Shown: positions 31,605 to 39,525, counted from the first letter of the stretch. The stretch: 40,876 nt of DNA from Candidatus Adlerbacteria bacterium (GCA_903851045.1 CAINNF010000016.1:1-40876); one strand, 5' to 3'. Notes: a model not told the origin generated them from the letters alone. Program-made: numbers and translations.

Positions 31605-33164
31605 TTAGCCGAGCGTGTCCGTGGCGAGTATCTGCCACAGCAGTTGCTGGCTAAGCGGGAGCGTACCGAAGAACTTCTTCAGGCGCGCTTGTTCCCGGTT
31701 CAACATCCGCTCACGCGCTTGCGTGAGTTCGAGCAGTTTCAGGTGTCGCGGGCTCGCGGGTTCGATCTCGAAGATATGGAACCCATGCTCAGGGTGTTCG
31801 TGTACCAGACCTGCGGTGCGCAAGATCACGAGCGCGGCATTGACCCGTGACACGTACGCCTCGGAGTCTTTTATTTTTTCGGACTGCTCGGCACCTTGTC
31901 GGACCAGATGCATGAAGGTGCCGAGCTTGAAGGCGGTACGCTTGTCCGGTTCTTTCTTCAGGTACGCGCGCAGCAGGCGTGCGTGCACTGTTTCGACGAA
32001 TGGGTACGAGGGCGCGTTCCTTTCCAGCTGGAAGCGTTGCTGTGCGAACCCGTCTCCCAGGAGGCAGGTGGTGCACAAGGACGGCTTGCCGTCTCGACCC
32101 CCACGGCCGATCTGCTGCGCATAGTCGACCAAGGTCAGCGGAGGTTGCAGGTGTATCACCTGCCTGACATCCGGACGATCGATGCCCATCCCGAACGCCG
32201 ATGTGGCGAAGATGAGCGGACGACGGTCGTGCAAGAAACCATGCAGTGCCCGGCGTTTTACCTCATATGCCAGGTCAGCGTTGAAGGCGAAGGGTGTGTA
32301 CCCAAACTTATCACAGAGCCATCGTTGCGGTCCATCGTCGAAACGCTCGAAGTACCGGATGGTCCTGTCGACCGAGCCGCAGAACACGATCGTCGGTCCC
32401 GCGAACTCCTCGGTGCACAGCAGTCGTTCAAGCATCGCTATGCGCGCGGCACCGAGCGTCGGACCATGCGTGATCGGTGTGTTCGACGACTCCGCCGACA
32501 GAAGGAGGTTTTGCCGCAGAGGGTCGACCACGATCCGCACACACCCCTCGCGTAGCGGTAACCGCTGTCGGATATCGCTCTCGATCTTCGGGTCGATCGT
32601 CGCACTGAGCGCGAGACATTGGGGGATCTTCATCCGAGCGACGGCCAGCTTTATGCGCTGGTAGTCCGGACGAAAGCCGTCGCCCCAGGTGCTCACGCAG
32701 TGTGCCTCGTCCACCGCGACCATATCGAACTGTACGGTGCTGAACGTCTCCACGAACATCTTGCTTTGCAGCAGTTCCGGCGAGATGTACAGGAAACTCG
32801 GTTCGGTGCGTCTTGCTGTCTTGAAGTAGAACCGTACTGCCGTCTGTTGAGCCTCCGTCATGTGAGAGTGGAGTGCGAAGGCTTTGATCCCGCGCGCACG
32901 GAGCGCCTTGATCTGATCCTCCTGCAGCGCGATGAGTGGCGACACTACGAGCGTGCGGCAATTGCGGATGATCGTCGGGATCTGAAAGCAAGCCGACTTG
33001 CCTCCGCCCGTGGGCATGATGCACAGCACGTCATCGCCCCGCACGGCCGCCCTGATAGCGGCGTCCTGTGCCTCGAACAACCGTTCGAACCCAAAGACCG
33101 ACAGAGCAGCACGCATCCGGTCGGTGTCGACACCCCATCCAACGTCCTCTGACGTGATATCCAT
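31605..33164 (-). CDS. recQ: RecQ-like DNA helicase, minimal form
   Basis: A 3'-5' ATP-dependent DNA helicase of 519 aa. Walker A MPTGGGKSACFQ (50-61), DEAH (152-155) in the RecQ signature DEAHCVSTWGDGFRPDY, and LIFATSAFGMGIDRPDVRQVIH...QQIGRGGRDG (motifs V and VI). C-x2-C (CTTC) after motif VI may be part of a zinc site, but the full four-Cys RecQ zinc domain is not evident. There is no HRDC domain. ATG at 33164 with GGGAG upstream; TTGACA at 33213-33218. It has the accessory-type promoter rather than the leaderless type. Confidence 0.9.
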   Translation of the reverse strand: MDITSEDVGWGVDTDRMRAALSVFGFERLFEAQDAAIRAAVRGDDVLCIMPTGGGKSACFQIPTIIRNCRTLVVSPLIALQEDQIKALRARGIKAFALHSHMTEAQQTAVRFYFKTARRTEPSFLYISPELLQSKMFVETFSTVQFDMVAVDEAHCVSTWGDGFRPDYQRIKLAVARMKIPQCLALSATIDPKIESDIRQRLPLREGCVRIVVDPLRQNLLLSAESSNTPITHGPTLGAARIAMLERLLCTEEFAGPTIVFCGSVDRTIRYFERFDDGPQRWLCDKFGYTPFAFNADLAYEVKRRALHGFLHDRRPLIFATSAFGMGIDRPDVRQVIHLQPPLTLVDYAQQIGRGGRDGKPSLCTTCLLGDGFAQQRFQLERNAPSYPFVETVHARLLRAYLKKEPDKRTAFKLGTFMHLVRQGAEQSEKIKDSEAYVSRVNAALVILRTAGLVHEHPEHGFHIFEIEPASPRHLKLLELTQARERMLNREQARLKKFFGTLPLSQQLLWQILATDTLG

Positions 33165-33189
33165 GTATAGAACTCCCTAACCCAGTGAA

Positions 33190-33218
33190 AAAGTAATATA
33201 AACAAACAGGTTTGTCAA
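33190..33218 (-). promoter_or_regulatory. Promoter of recQ
   Basis: On the minus strand: TTGACA, 17-nt spacer, TACTTT (weak -10). Confidence 0.5.
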
Positions 33219-33259
33219 ATAAGCAGCAACAATCAGAGCGAAAGTTCACCACGTACGTA

Positions 33260-33287
33260 TTGACATATTATATATTGTAAGTATACT
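33260..33287 (+). promoter_or_regulatory. Promoter of the 95-aa gene
   Basis: TTGACA, 16-nt spacer, TATACT. The spacer (TATTATATATTGTAAG) is closely similar to that of the promoter at 39570. Confidence 0.85.
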
Positions 33288-33315
33288 ATTGCCAGTTTTC
33301 GAAGGAGACCGGGCG

Positions 33316-33603
33316 ATGAAAATTATCTATGCGGTACGATACACCGACGGTACGACCGGGGCGGTGGAGCTCGAGAAGCCTCCTGGAGCCCATCCCACAT
33401 CCATCGATGCTGCTGTGGCAGCGATTCTTGCTGCCGAGAAGACAGGAAAGCGCGTGGACCGGCTCGGCTGGGCAAATCCGCGAGGTTCTGTATCGGTGGG
33501 AATACTTTTTGAAGATATCACGAGGTCTCGAGCTGAAGTGCTGGAGACTTTCAAGAAGGGTGCCCCACAAAGGTTCCGCACACTGTTTGGGAGTGGGAAC
33601 TGA
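33316..33603 (+). CDS. Small protein of unknown function (95 aa)
   Basis: ATG at 33316 with AAGGAG nine nt upstream; the track start at 33289 lies in the leader. The sequence (MKIIYAVRYTDGTTGAVELEKPPGAHP...) suggests a small alpha/beta fold. No cysteine, membrane segment or known motif. It is a self-contained unit: strong promoter, Shine-Dalgarno site, terminator. Divergent from recQ. Confidence 0.75.
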   Translation: MKIIYAVRYTDGTTGAVELEKPPGAHPTSIDAAVAAILAAEKTGKRVDRLGWANPRGSVSVGILFEDITRSRAEVLETFKKGAPQRFRTLFGSGN

Positions 33604-33621
33604 TCTCACTTCGGGGTCGAG

Positions 33622-33664
33622 CCCGCCACAAAGAGCCCTCCGCGGTTTCCGTGGCGGGTTTTTT
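33622..33664 (+). terminator. Rho-independent terminator
   Basis: CCCGCCAC / GTGGCGGG stem followed by TTTTTT. The stretch 33665-33778 that follows holds only small hairpins (GTGCC/GGCAC, GGTGTA/TACACC) and no gene. Confidence 0.9.
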
Positions 33665-33778
33665 GTATGGTGCCTCTTGGCACACCCTCACTCTAAATGT
33701 CCTCAACAAACCTTTTGGTGTAGATGTGTTACACCCACTTATCCTGTTGAACACACAACATGCTTGAGGTTGTGTATG

Positions 33779-33807
33779 AAAAAGGGCTACCCTGAAGTGG
33801 GTAGCCC
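33779..33807 (-). terminator. Rho-independent terminator
   Basis: GGGCTACCC / GGGTAGCCC, 9 bp, loop ACTTCA, then TTTTT on the minus strand. Confidence 0.9.
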
Positions 33808-33831
33808 CGTGACGCTAAGCCCGGCAGATGT

Positions 33832-34251
33832 TCAGTTGGCCCTCGCCCTCGCCATCGCTGCCTGGAGCATCTCGCTGAGGTCGAAGCCTCCACAGTCACC
33901 GCCACACGCCATCTTGAGGCCGACGACCTGCCAGCCCTTGCAGATCTTGACGCCATCGTACTCGGTCGACGGCACGCGCGTCGCGAGCGCATCGAAGAAG
34001 ATGGCCCGAAGTGCGTCGCGACGCTGCTTCGCCTCGTTGGAACGCTGCTCGGCCGCGATCACTTCTTTAGTGATCTCGTCGAGCAGGTTGTGCAGGTGCT
34101 GCAGATGCACGGGGACCGTGCCTATGACGGTATCCTGCGCAGGATCGAACGTGCCGAGGGTGGCCGTTGCTGCCGGTTCACCCGTGCGAGCGAGTGCTTC
34201 GGCGATCCGCTGGGCGATGTCGAGGATGGGGTCGTTTTTCGTGTTGGTCAC
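33832..34251 (-). CDS. Protein of unknown function (139 aa)
   Basis: GTG start at 34251 with AAGGAG six nt upstream. The protein has a helical, probably coiled-coil middle (about 48-85, HLHNLLDEITKEVIAAEQRSNEAKQRRDAL) and a Cys/Gly-rich patch (KMACGGDCGGFD) near the end. No family recognised. It is a self-contained unit with its own promoter and terminator. Confidence 0.75.
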   Translation of the reverse strand: MTNTKNDPILDIAQRIAEALARTGEPAATATLGTFDPAQDTVIGTVPVHLQHLHNLLDEITKEVIAAEQRSNEAKQRRDALRAIFFDALATRVPSTEYDGVKICKGWQVVGLKMACGGDCGGFDLSEMLQAAMARARAN

Positions 34252-34317
34252 GACAGTCTCCTTGTGGATATTTGACTCTAGGAACTTCTGTAAGAACTGG
34301 GTACTCGAAGCCGCATA

Positions 34318-34345
34318 ATACTAGTAGGTTTCATATATTTGTCAA
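34318..34345 (-). promoter_or_regulatory. Promoter of the 139-aa gene
   Basis: On the minus strand: TTGACA, 16-nt spacer, TAGTAT. Confidence 0.7.
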
Positions 34346-34401
34346 ACATGCTCACCATACCTCACCCTTGTGCCACCCCACGACGTTCTGGGGGTGAGAA
34401 C

Positions 34402-34430
34402 TTTACAAAAAACTAACATTATTGTATCGT
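34402..34430 (+). promoter_or_regulatory. Promoter of the zinc-ribbon gene
   Basis: TTTACA, 17-nt spacer, TATCGT; leader about 48 nt. Confidence 0.55.
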
Positions 34431-34484
34431 GTTCTTTGGCTAATAAGGTGTTGGTTATGTGTACCACCGGGAAAGGAGAACGCT

Positions 34485-34757
34485 GTGGCAAAGGTCCTTC
34501 AAGAAGGCTGCATTGTGGTGTGTGGGTACTGCGGAACGAAGTTTTCTTTCGAACCTCATGAGGCTCACGCCTCGTTCAAGAACGTACCCGCAGGTTATTC
34601 CCCAGAGGAGGAGGCGTACGAAAGAGTCTCGTTCCAGACTCCGTGTCCGAAATGCCACCAGCCTGTCGATGCCGAAACGGCGCTTGGGCCGGCAGGTAAA
34701 CGGGCCGCGGAAGCCCGCGCACGAAGTGCGCGCGCAATAGGAAATCACGATCTGTAA
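34485..34757 (+). CDS. Small zinc-ribbon protein
   Basis: A 90-aa protein starting at GTG 34485 with AAAGGAG upstream; the track start at 34422 lies in the leader. Two CxxC pairs, CGYC and CPKC, about 42 residues apart, should hold one zinc ion. The C-terminus is Ala/Arg-rich and helical. Possibly a nucleic-acid or protein-binding adaptor; function unknown. Confidence 0.75.
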   Translation: MAKVLQEGCIVVCGYCGTKFSFEPHEAHASFKNVPAGYSPEEEAYERVSFQTPCPKCHQPVDAETALGPAGKRAAEARARSARAIGNHDL

Positions 34758-34769
34758 TACGTGCCGACC

Positions 34770-34809
34770 CTCGCTGAGACCGTCCGACCAGGATCAGGAT
34801 CTCAGCGAG
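34770..34809 (+). other. Long hairpin after the zinc-ribbon gene
   Basis: A perfect 10-bp inverted repeat, CTCGCTGAGA / TCTCAGCGAG, around a 20-nt loop, without a T-run. Confidence 0.4.
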
Positions 34810-34877
34810 ACAGGCATCGTGCGACAGCAGGAAGTCAGGCGACGCATCAACGCTCGTCCTCGCTAAACTAATTTCTG

Positions 34878-34915
34878 CCGCCATATGGAGAGTTATTCCT
34901 CCATACGGCGGTTTT
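34878..34915 (+). terminator. Rho-independent terminator
   Basis: CCGCCATATGGAG / CTCCATACGGCGG followed by TTTT, the likely end of the zinc-ribbon transcript. Confidence 0.85.
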
Positions 34916-34943
34916 CCATTTTTACCAAACATGTTTTGATCTG

Positions 34944-35015
34944 TGACCCTATGGGGAACCGAACCCCAATTTACGCTGTGAGAGGGCGCTGTCCTAACCG
35001 TTAGACGATAGGGTG
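34944..35015 (-). tRNA. tRNA-Glu-like gene, anticodon CTC, degenerate
   Basis: The minus strand folds as a cloverleaf of 72 nt. The D-arm is GTCT/GGAC with GG in the loop, the anticodon loop is CTCTCAC (anticodon CTC) and the T-arm is TGGGG/CCCCA. Odd features: position 1-72 is C-C, the last anticodon-stem pair is C-A, the T-loop reads TTCGGTT with G at position 58, and there is no encoded CCA. It is either a diverged tRNA-Glu or a decaying copy. Confidence 0.65.
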
Positions 35016-35084
35016 TAGTAGCAACAACACATCCTAACAGAAAAGAAAAGGGTAGGCAAAGCGCTTAACGGTTCTATTGACGTA

Positions 35085-35112
35085 TTGACAGTTGCGTGTT
35101 TGTGTGTATAAT
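35085..35112 (+). promoter_or_regulatory. Consensus promoter of the two-gene operon
   Basis: TTGACA, 16-nt spacer, TATAAT, both hexamers perfect. The leader is about 68 nt. Confidence 0.88.
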
Positions 35113-35186
35113 TTAGACGGAAAATGGTGGTATAAGGCCGCCATGCGTTCGGTTCCATAACAACACAGACAAGAGAAAGGTCTCAC

Positions 35187-36212
35187 ATGTCTCGGCTCAA
35201 GCTGTACGCTGTTGGCGAGCGCGAACTGTTCGTCATGGGTGGCGATCAAGTCGTCGCGACGGTCAAGCTTAACCATCAACGGTGCATGACCGAAGTTGTG
35301 CTCCGTGCTGACACCTCCGACGAGGTGCAGGTGGACACGCTTCGCCTCGTGGTGACGCGCGTGCACTGGTTCGTGCGCAGGCTCACTATCGATCAGATCA
35401 CCGCGCTCGATCGTGACGCTCTCACGACCGAACTGCGCGCCGTCGGCATCGATGTCACCGTCGCGCTCTACAGGAACGTGCGGGAGGCGATCGACGCTGC
35501 GGTCAAGAAGGTGGGTGTCCCGACCCTGCGCTACGAGCAGGTACCGACACACCTATATGCCGACGGTACACTCCGCTTGGAGTTCGCGGTGGATCAACCA
35601 GATCGCTTCGTCTTCTGGAGGTACGAGTCGCGCCCAAGAGGTGTTGATGAGCTGCATATCGTGCCGTTCTACCACCCTGCGATGAACGAGTGGAAGCAGG
35701 TCGGCATGGTCAACGGCGATACCGACTACCTCATTCGAGGCAGGGCTATCGGGCATTTCTACTGCCCGATGGACGCGCAGACGGGGAATGATCTTCCGTA
35801 CAAGGGCTCCACCTGGAGTCATGTGGATCACCCGTTTCGTGCCGCAGGTCAGACGATGCAGCTCGAGGTGGATATCACGAAGATGTGTTCCGCCGAAGGT
35901 GTCGACGAACTCGCGGAAGTGCTGCGCGCTTCGCTCTGTCTCGACGAGACGTACGTGGCGATCAGCGGCGGCTTTCAAGCTCCGCTAAAATACCCGGACA
36001 ATCGTCTGATCGAGACCAAGCGCAAGTCGCCATATCCGAATGCAGGTCGTGGTGGACATGCCGCTCGCGGCTCCGAAGCGCACTGTGTGTGGGCATATCG
36101 CACGCTCCAGGAAGAAGGAGTTCTTGACAGGTCATACGTCCCCGCGTGGTTCGTGCGGGAAGGATGGCTCGAGATCTACGCAGGTGCCGAAGTCAAACCC
36201 GGCATCTTCTGA
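35187..36212 (+). CDS. Protein of unknown function (341 aa), operon gene 1
   Basis: ATG at 35187 with AAAGG seven nt upstream. The soluble protein has a beta-rich N-terminal third (RELFVMGGDQVVATVKL), a helical linker (TALDRDALTTELRAVGIDVTVALYRNVREAIDAAVKK) and a C-terminal half with scattered His/Cys (HIVPFYHP, GHFYCPMDAQ, HCVWAYRTL). I do not recognise it. It has the strongest promoter in the window and is followed 38 nt later by a second unknown gene, so the two products probably work together. Confidence 0.75.
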   Translation: MSRLKLYAVGERELFVMGGDQVVATVKLNHQRCMTEVVLRADTSDEVQVDTLRLVVTRVHWFVRRLTIDQITALDRDALTTELRAVGIDVTVALYRNVREAIDAAVKKVGVPTLRYEQVPTHLYADGTLRLEFAVDQPDRFVFWRYESRPRGVDELHIVPFYHPAMNEWKQVGMVNGDTDYLIRGRAIGHFYCPMDAQTGNDLPYKGSTWSHVDHPFRAAGQTMQLEVDITKMCSAEGVDELAEVLRASLCLDETYVAISGGFQAPLKYPDNRLIETKRKSPYPNAGRGGHAARGSEAHCVWAYRTLQEEGVLDRSYVPAWFVREGWLEIYAGAEVKPGIF

Positions 36213-36250
36213 TCTTCGCCTGCAGTCAACAGAAGTAGGAGTACGAGATC

Positions 36251-37162
36251 ATGCAGATCGTGAATGTCTCTGTCGCCGAACGTCGTCGTTTCGTCCCCGT
36301 GCGGGGGTGGGACAGCGTCATCGCAGCACTCACGCTGTTCGGTAACGGCTACTCTCGTGCCGCGTGGAAGGCGGAGGACGACGTCTTGGAATCGATCGCA
36401 GAGAGTGCGGGCGACCTCGGCGCCCTTCTCTTCATACTCGGCTCACCCGAGGCGGGCAAGCGCAGCAATCTCGTCGACAAGCTGCTCCTTGAAGCTGGCC
36501 AGACGCTCGAATATCGTCCGAGGTTCTCGCGGAGTTATGACTACGATGGCGCGGGTACGCCATTCATGAAGACGACCGTCGACATCAACAATATTGGTGA
36601 CGACATGTACTGCATCGGCCTCAATGCCGCCTATGTGGGCGACGAGCCCGAAGCGGGACTCGCCGAGTATCTCGGCATCCCGCGCACACTGCTTTCGTGC
36701 ACCGTCGAAGTCGAGACCAACCCGGTGGCGGGCAACCGCTTCGAGTTCGACTTCGAGCCTATACTGCGCAGGCTCGAGTCGGTGCTCAATACCAGAAAGA
36801 TCACCGGCATGCAGGTCGCGAGAGCGATGATGCGCCATGGTGACGAAGTCGGAGTCTTAACGCTCGACGAGATTCGTGGCCTGTGCGTGCGGATCCAGCT
36901 GGGCCGCGTCGAGCGTCGCATGAAGTTCGATCGTCGCACTGGCACGGAGCGTGACACGTGGTCCATCGACGGCCGCCTGCTCTCCGGCGAGCTGAGGCGG
37001 GACTATGGCGCGGAGAATGAGGACGCGAAAGCGACCCCGACCCTCGAGATCGTCGTCTCGTCGGCTCAGCGATCCAACTGGGAGGCTGATCCAATCTGGA
37101 AGTTCGAGCAGCAGCAGGCTGCGATCCTGCTCGCGCAGCGGATCGCCAGAGTGCTGAAGTAA
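36251..37162 (+). CDS. Protein of unknown function (303 aa), operon gene 2
   Basis: ATG at 36251 with TAGGAG ten nt upstream. Soluble. GSPEAGKRSN looks a little like a P-loop but lacks GK[ST], so I do not call an ATPase. The rest (TTVDINNIGDDMYCIGLNAAYVGD, EVETNPVAGNRFEFDFEPILRRLESVL) suggests an alpha/beta protein. A strong terminator follows. No family recognised. Confidence 0.75.
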   Translation: MQIVNVSVAERRRFVPVRGWDSVIAALTLFGNGYSRAAWKAEDDVLESIAESAGDLGALLFILGSPEAGKRSNLVDKLLLEAGQTLEYRPRFSRSYDYDGAGTPFMKTTVDINNIGDDMYCIGLNAAYVGDEPEAGLAEYLGIPRTLLSCTVEVETNPVAGNRFEFDFEPILRRLESVLNTRKITGMQVARAMMRHGDEVGVLTLDEIRGLCVRIQLGRVERRMKFDRRTGTERDTWSIDGRLLSGELRRDYGAENEDAKATPTLEIVVSSAQRSNWEADPIWKFEQQQAAILLAQRIARVLK

Positions 37163-37185
37163 CACGGCTCTATTGTGCCCACGGG

Positions 37186-37224
37186 GCGCCCACGGTTTCA
37201 CCACCGCTGGGCGCTCTTTTTATT
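37186..37224 (+). terminator. Rho-independent terminator
   Basis: GCGCCCA / TGGGCGC with an inner CGG/CCG pair, followed by TCTTTTTATT. Confidence 0.9.
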
Positions 37225-37237
37225 ACATGTATCATGG

Positions 37238-37243
37238 TAAAAT
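37238..37243 (+). promoter_or_regulatory. Extended -10 of the MBL-fold gene
   Basis: TGGTAAAAT ends 6 nt before the ATG at 37250: a leaderless layout without Shine-Dalgarno site. Confidence 0.65.
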
Positions 37244-37249
37244 ATATCC

Positions 37250-37882
37250 ATGCATATCACCAAATTGGGTCACTGCTGCCTCCTTGTCGAGACCAAGGGC
37301 AAGCGCATCCTCACCGACCCGGGGAGCTACACCGTGGAGGCTCAGTCGCGCCTCATCAACATCGACTACATCCTCTTTACCCACGAGCATCAGGACCACT
37401 ATCACCTCGAGTCCCTGCGGACACTCCTCGCCAACAACCCCCAGGCCCTCGTGTACGCCAACAACTCGGTCAGCGCGCTCCTGTTGGCTGAGGGAATTGC
37501 GCATACACAAGTCAATCATGGCGACCGCATCTCGCTCGGCGAGGTCGTCGTGCGCGGCATCGGCGAGAAGCATGCGCAGATGCACAGCTCTATCCCACTA
37601 TCATCCAACATGGGCTATCTCATCGACGAGCGCCTGTGGTACCCCGGAGACGCCTTCACCGACCCCAAGCTCGCGGTCGAAATCCTGGCGCTCCCGGTCT
37701 CGGGCCCATGGATGAAGATAAGCGAAGTGATAGACTACGCGCTCCACCTCAACCCCAAAAAAGCCTTCCCCGTCCACGACGCCACCCGCTTCGGCAGCGC
37801 CCACACCCTCCCCACCAAGATCCTCGACCCGAGAGGCATAGAGTTCGTCGTGATGGTCGAAGGGGATACGAGGGAGTTCTAA
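37250..37882 (+). CDS. MBL-fold metal-dependent hydrolase (UlaG/UPF0173-like)
   Basis: A 210-aa metallo-beta-lactamase-fold protein. THEHQDHYH gives the HxHxDH metal site (H45, H47, D49, H50), with further ligands likely in GEKHAQMHSSIP, LWYPGDAF and PVHDA. This single-domain type is close to UlaG-like and UPF0173 hydrolases; the substrate is unknown. It is the only gene in the right-hand accessory region with the leaderless start typical of core genes. Confidence 0.88.
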   Translation: MHITKLGHCCLLVETKGKRILTDPGSYTVEAQSRLINIDYILFTHEHQDHYHLESLRTLLANNPQALVYANNSVSALLLAEGIAHTQVNHGDRISLGEVVVRGIGEKHAQMHSSIPLSSNMGYLIDERLWYPGDAFTDPKLAVEILALPVSGPWMKISEVIDYALHLNPKKAFPVHDATRFGSAHTLPTKILDPRGIEFVVMVEGDTREF

Positions 37883-37890
37883 AGACAAGG

Positions 37891-38346
37891 TCACCATATC
37901 CAATTCATCATAAAAGTAAACAGTGGCTCTGGTATGTTGTTGCCGGCTATGCCATGTCCTGTTTGGTATCGTAGAACGACGTTGAAGATTATTATGCCGA
38001 GAGAAAGAGATAATCTGAGTCCTGAGACGACGAAAGAACTTCTGATAAAACCAAATAGGTATAGTAGTAATGCAGAGACAAAGATTACCGGTCCAGCGAT
38101 AATAAGTGGCAATAGTTCAGTTAATATGTGAGTTGATTGGGGAGCGGGACCGTCACAAGCAAATAGTAAGATTGGTGTTAGAGGCGGTGTCCCAGAATTG
38201 CAAGAAAGTGACACCCCAACAACCATTGTGATAAGCAGGAGGTATGGGATAGTATCAAGACCCAACAAAATAAGACACCCACGAGCAAGTTTCTTTATTA
38301 GAGAGGCTTGTTTGTTTAACGTAACAACAGGAATCTGCGGCGGCAT
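37891..38346 (-). CDS. Membrane protein of unknown function (151 aa)
   Basis: Three or four membrane helices: CLILLGLDTIPYLLLITMVVGVSL, ILTELLPLIIAGPVIFVSALLLYLFGFI and VSGLRLSLSLGIIIFNVVL. I use the ATG at 38346; a GTG at 38352 is only 4 nt from the -10. TGGTATACT ends 10 nt before the ATG. The DNA is clearly more AT-rich than its surroundings, which hints at a different origin. No family recognised. Confidence 0.65.
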   Translation of the reverse strand: MPPQIPVVTLNKQASLIKKLARGCLILLGLDTIPYLLLITMVVGVSLSCNSGTPPLTPILLFACDGPAPQSTHILTELLPLIIAGPVIFVSALLLYLFGFIRSSFVVSGLRLSLSLGIIIFNVVLRYQTGHGIAGNNIPEPLFTFMMNWIW

Positions 38347-38356
38347 ACTCACCTCA

Positions 38357-38365
38357 AGTATACCA
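38357..38365 (-). promoter_or_regulatory. Extended -10 of the membrane-protein gene
   Basis: TGGTATACT on the minus strand, 10 nt upstream of the ATG. Confidence 0.6.
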
Positions 38366-38372
38366 TCAAGTT

Positions 38373-38394
38373 TGTGACCTTATGGGGAATCGGA
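38373..38394 (-). repeat. Partial copy of the tRNA-Glu 3' end
   Basis: TGTGACCTTATGGGGAATCGGA matches the tRNA-Glu 3' end at 34942-34963 (TGTGACCCTATGGGGAACCGAA) at 19 of 22 positions, in the same orientation. It resembles the far end of an integrated element, or a tRNA relic. Confidence 0.5.
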
Positions 38395-38410
38395 TAATTG
38401 ATAATTGTGA

Positions 38411-38422
38411 TAATTGGGGAGT
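38411..38422 (+). repeat. Direct repeat left of the IS30 relic
   Basis: TAATTGGGGAGT, repeated exactly at 38997-39008, where homology of the transposase relic ends. The upstream flank has three close copies of ATAATTG. Confidence 0.6.
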
Positions 38423-38514
38423 CTTAAATTCTAATCTGAAACGCACCACATAGAAACACACAATACCCGTCGGGATACACTGGATGTGCTTAGTAGCCAA
38501 TATATACGACAGGT

Positions 38515-38999
38515 ATGTGTATCACACAGCGTACTCGCAGTAGTCATCTCTCGCAAGAAGATCGTGCGGTTATTCAGGCTCTGCACGTGCGAGGAGAAAG
38601 TCTCCGCACGATCGCACAGAGTATCGCAAAACATCACTCGACCGTGAGTCGAGAGTTGCGACGCAACAAGGGTTCGTCAGGAGCGTACACTGCTCATCTG
38701 GCACATCAGAAGTATCTCCACAGACTGGTGACTGGTCACCCGCGGTCATTGCACACTTCTCCGGTCGTGTCTGCCACCAGACTATCTACACGTGGATCTG
38801 GCGGTCACGCCCCGCTCTACGCCAGCTGTTACCGCACTGTGGTAAGTATCGCAGACGTTACGGTACCAGCACAGCACCATCAAAACACTGGAATACGCGC
38901 ATACGCACCATCGCGACAAGACCGAAGCACATAGAGACGCGAGCTGAACTCGGCCACTACGAAGGTGACACTGTGTTGCTTAATCGCGCGACCGGGTAA
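38515..38999 (+). pseudogene. IS30-family transposase relic, frameshifted and truncated
   Basis: The first frame (MCITQRTRSSHLSQEDRAVIQALHVRGESLRTIAQSIAKHHSTVSRELRRNKG) is the N-terminal HTH of IS30 transposases. After about 38730 the homology continues in another frame: DWSPAVIAHFSGRVCHQTIYTWIWRS, then ...KYRRRYGT... and ELGHYEGDTVLLNRATG, which contains the first catalytic Asp. It then stops. The last two catalytic residues of the DDE set are missing and there is at least one frameshift near the doubled GACTGGT, so it is dead. Confidence 0.88.
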
Positions 39000-39008
39000 T
39001 TGGGGAGT
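38997..39008 (+). repeat. Direct repeat right of the IS30 relic
   Basis: TAATTGGGGAGT, identical to 38411-38422. Its first TAA is the stop that ends the relic's reading frame. Confidence 0.6.
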
Positions 39009-39084
39009 GGTCCGATTAATTTAGTTTTTTTGTGTTGTCATATTTAGCTGGGGGATGGAGGAAAGCGGGAAGAATAATATGTAA

Positions 39085-39118
39085 GAAAAAAGCACGACCC
39101 GGGGAGGGGTCGTGCTTT
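39085..39118 (-). terminator. Rho-independent terminator
   Basis: AAAGCACGACCC / GGGTCGTGCTTT followed by further Ts on the minus strand. Confidence 0.9.
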
Positions 39119-39143
39119 GGGGGTTGGGGAGTGGGAGTGGCGG

Positions 39144-39455
39144 TTAGTCGATCCGGCTTTCCCAGGTTACCTTGAGGACGCCGTTGGTGCTGTGGCGGAC
39201 TTCGCGGAAGCCGAGGAGGGGACCCAGGACCTCGCGCCACTGAGCGATCGTGCCCACGACGCCGTTGATCTCGAGCGTGTTGAACTGTGGGTCGTCCAGG
39301 TTCTCGTCGTGATAGATGTCGACCGTCTCCTTGCAGCAGCCGCACTTCACGCGGACCCGGGCGCTGGTGGAGCGTGTCGGGCTCAGGATGCGGCCCTTGC
39401 GCCGGGTTACCCGCAGCGGGTGCATGCCACCCGCGATCTTTTCGACCTTACCCAC
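39144..39455 (-). CDS. Small protein of unknown function (103 aa)
   Basis: GTG start at 39455 with AAGGAG six nt upstream. The N-terminal third is basic (RVTRRKGRILSPTRSTSARVRVKC); VKCGCCKETVDIYHDE holds three close cysteines that might bind a metal. The C-terminal part is a mixed alpha/beta sequence. No family recognised. Self-contained unit with promoter and terminator. Confidence 0.72.
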   Translation of the reverse strand: MGKVEKIAGGMHPLRVTRRKGRILSPTRSTSARVRVKCGCCKETVDIYHDENLDDPQFNTLEINGVVGTIAQWREVLGPLLGFREVRHSTNGVLKVTWESRID

Positions 39456-39525
39456 GGTATTCTCCTTGTGTTATTTTGTGTTTCGCGTCACGACATGGCA
39501 AAACGCCAGTGCCAATCTGGGACGC

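Noticed and set aside
36251-37162. P-loop ATPase based on GSPEAGKRSN
   Set aside because: It lacks the GK[ST] end of a Walker A motif and no Walker B follows.
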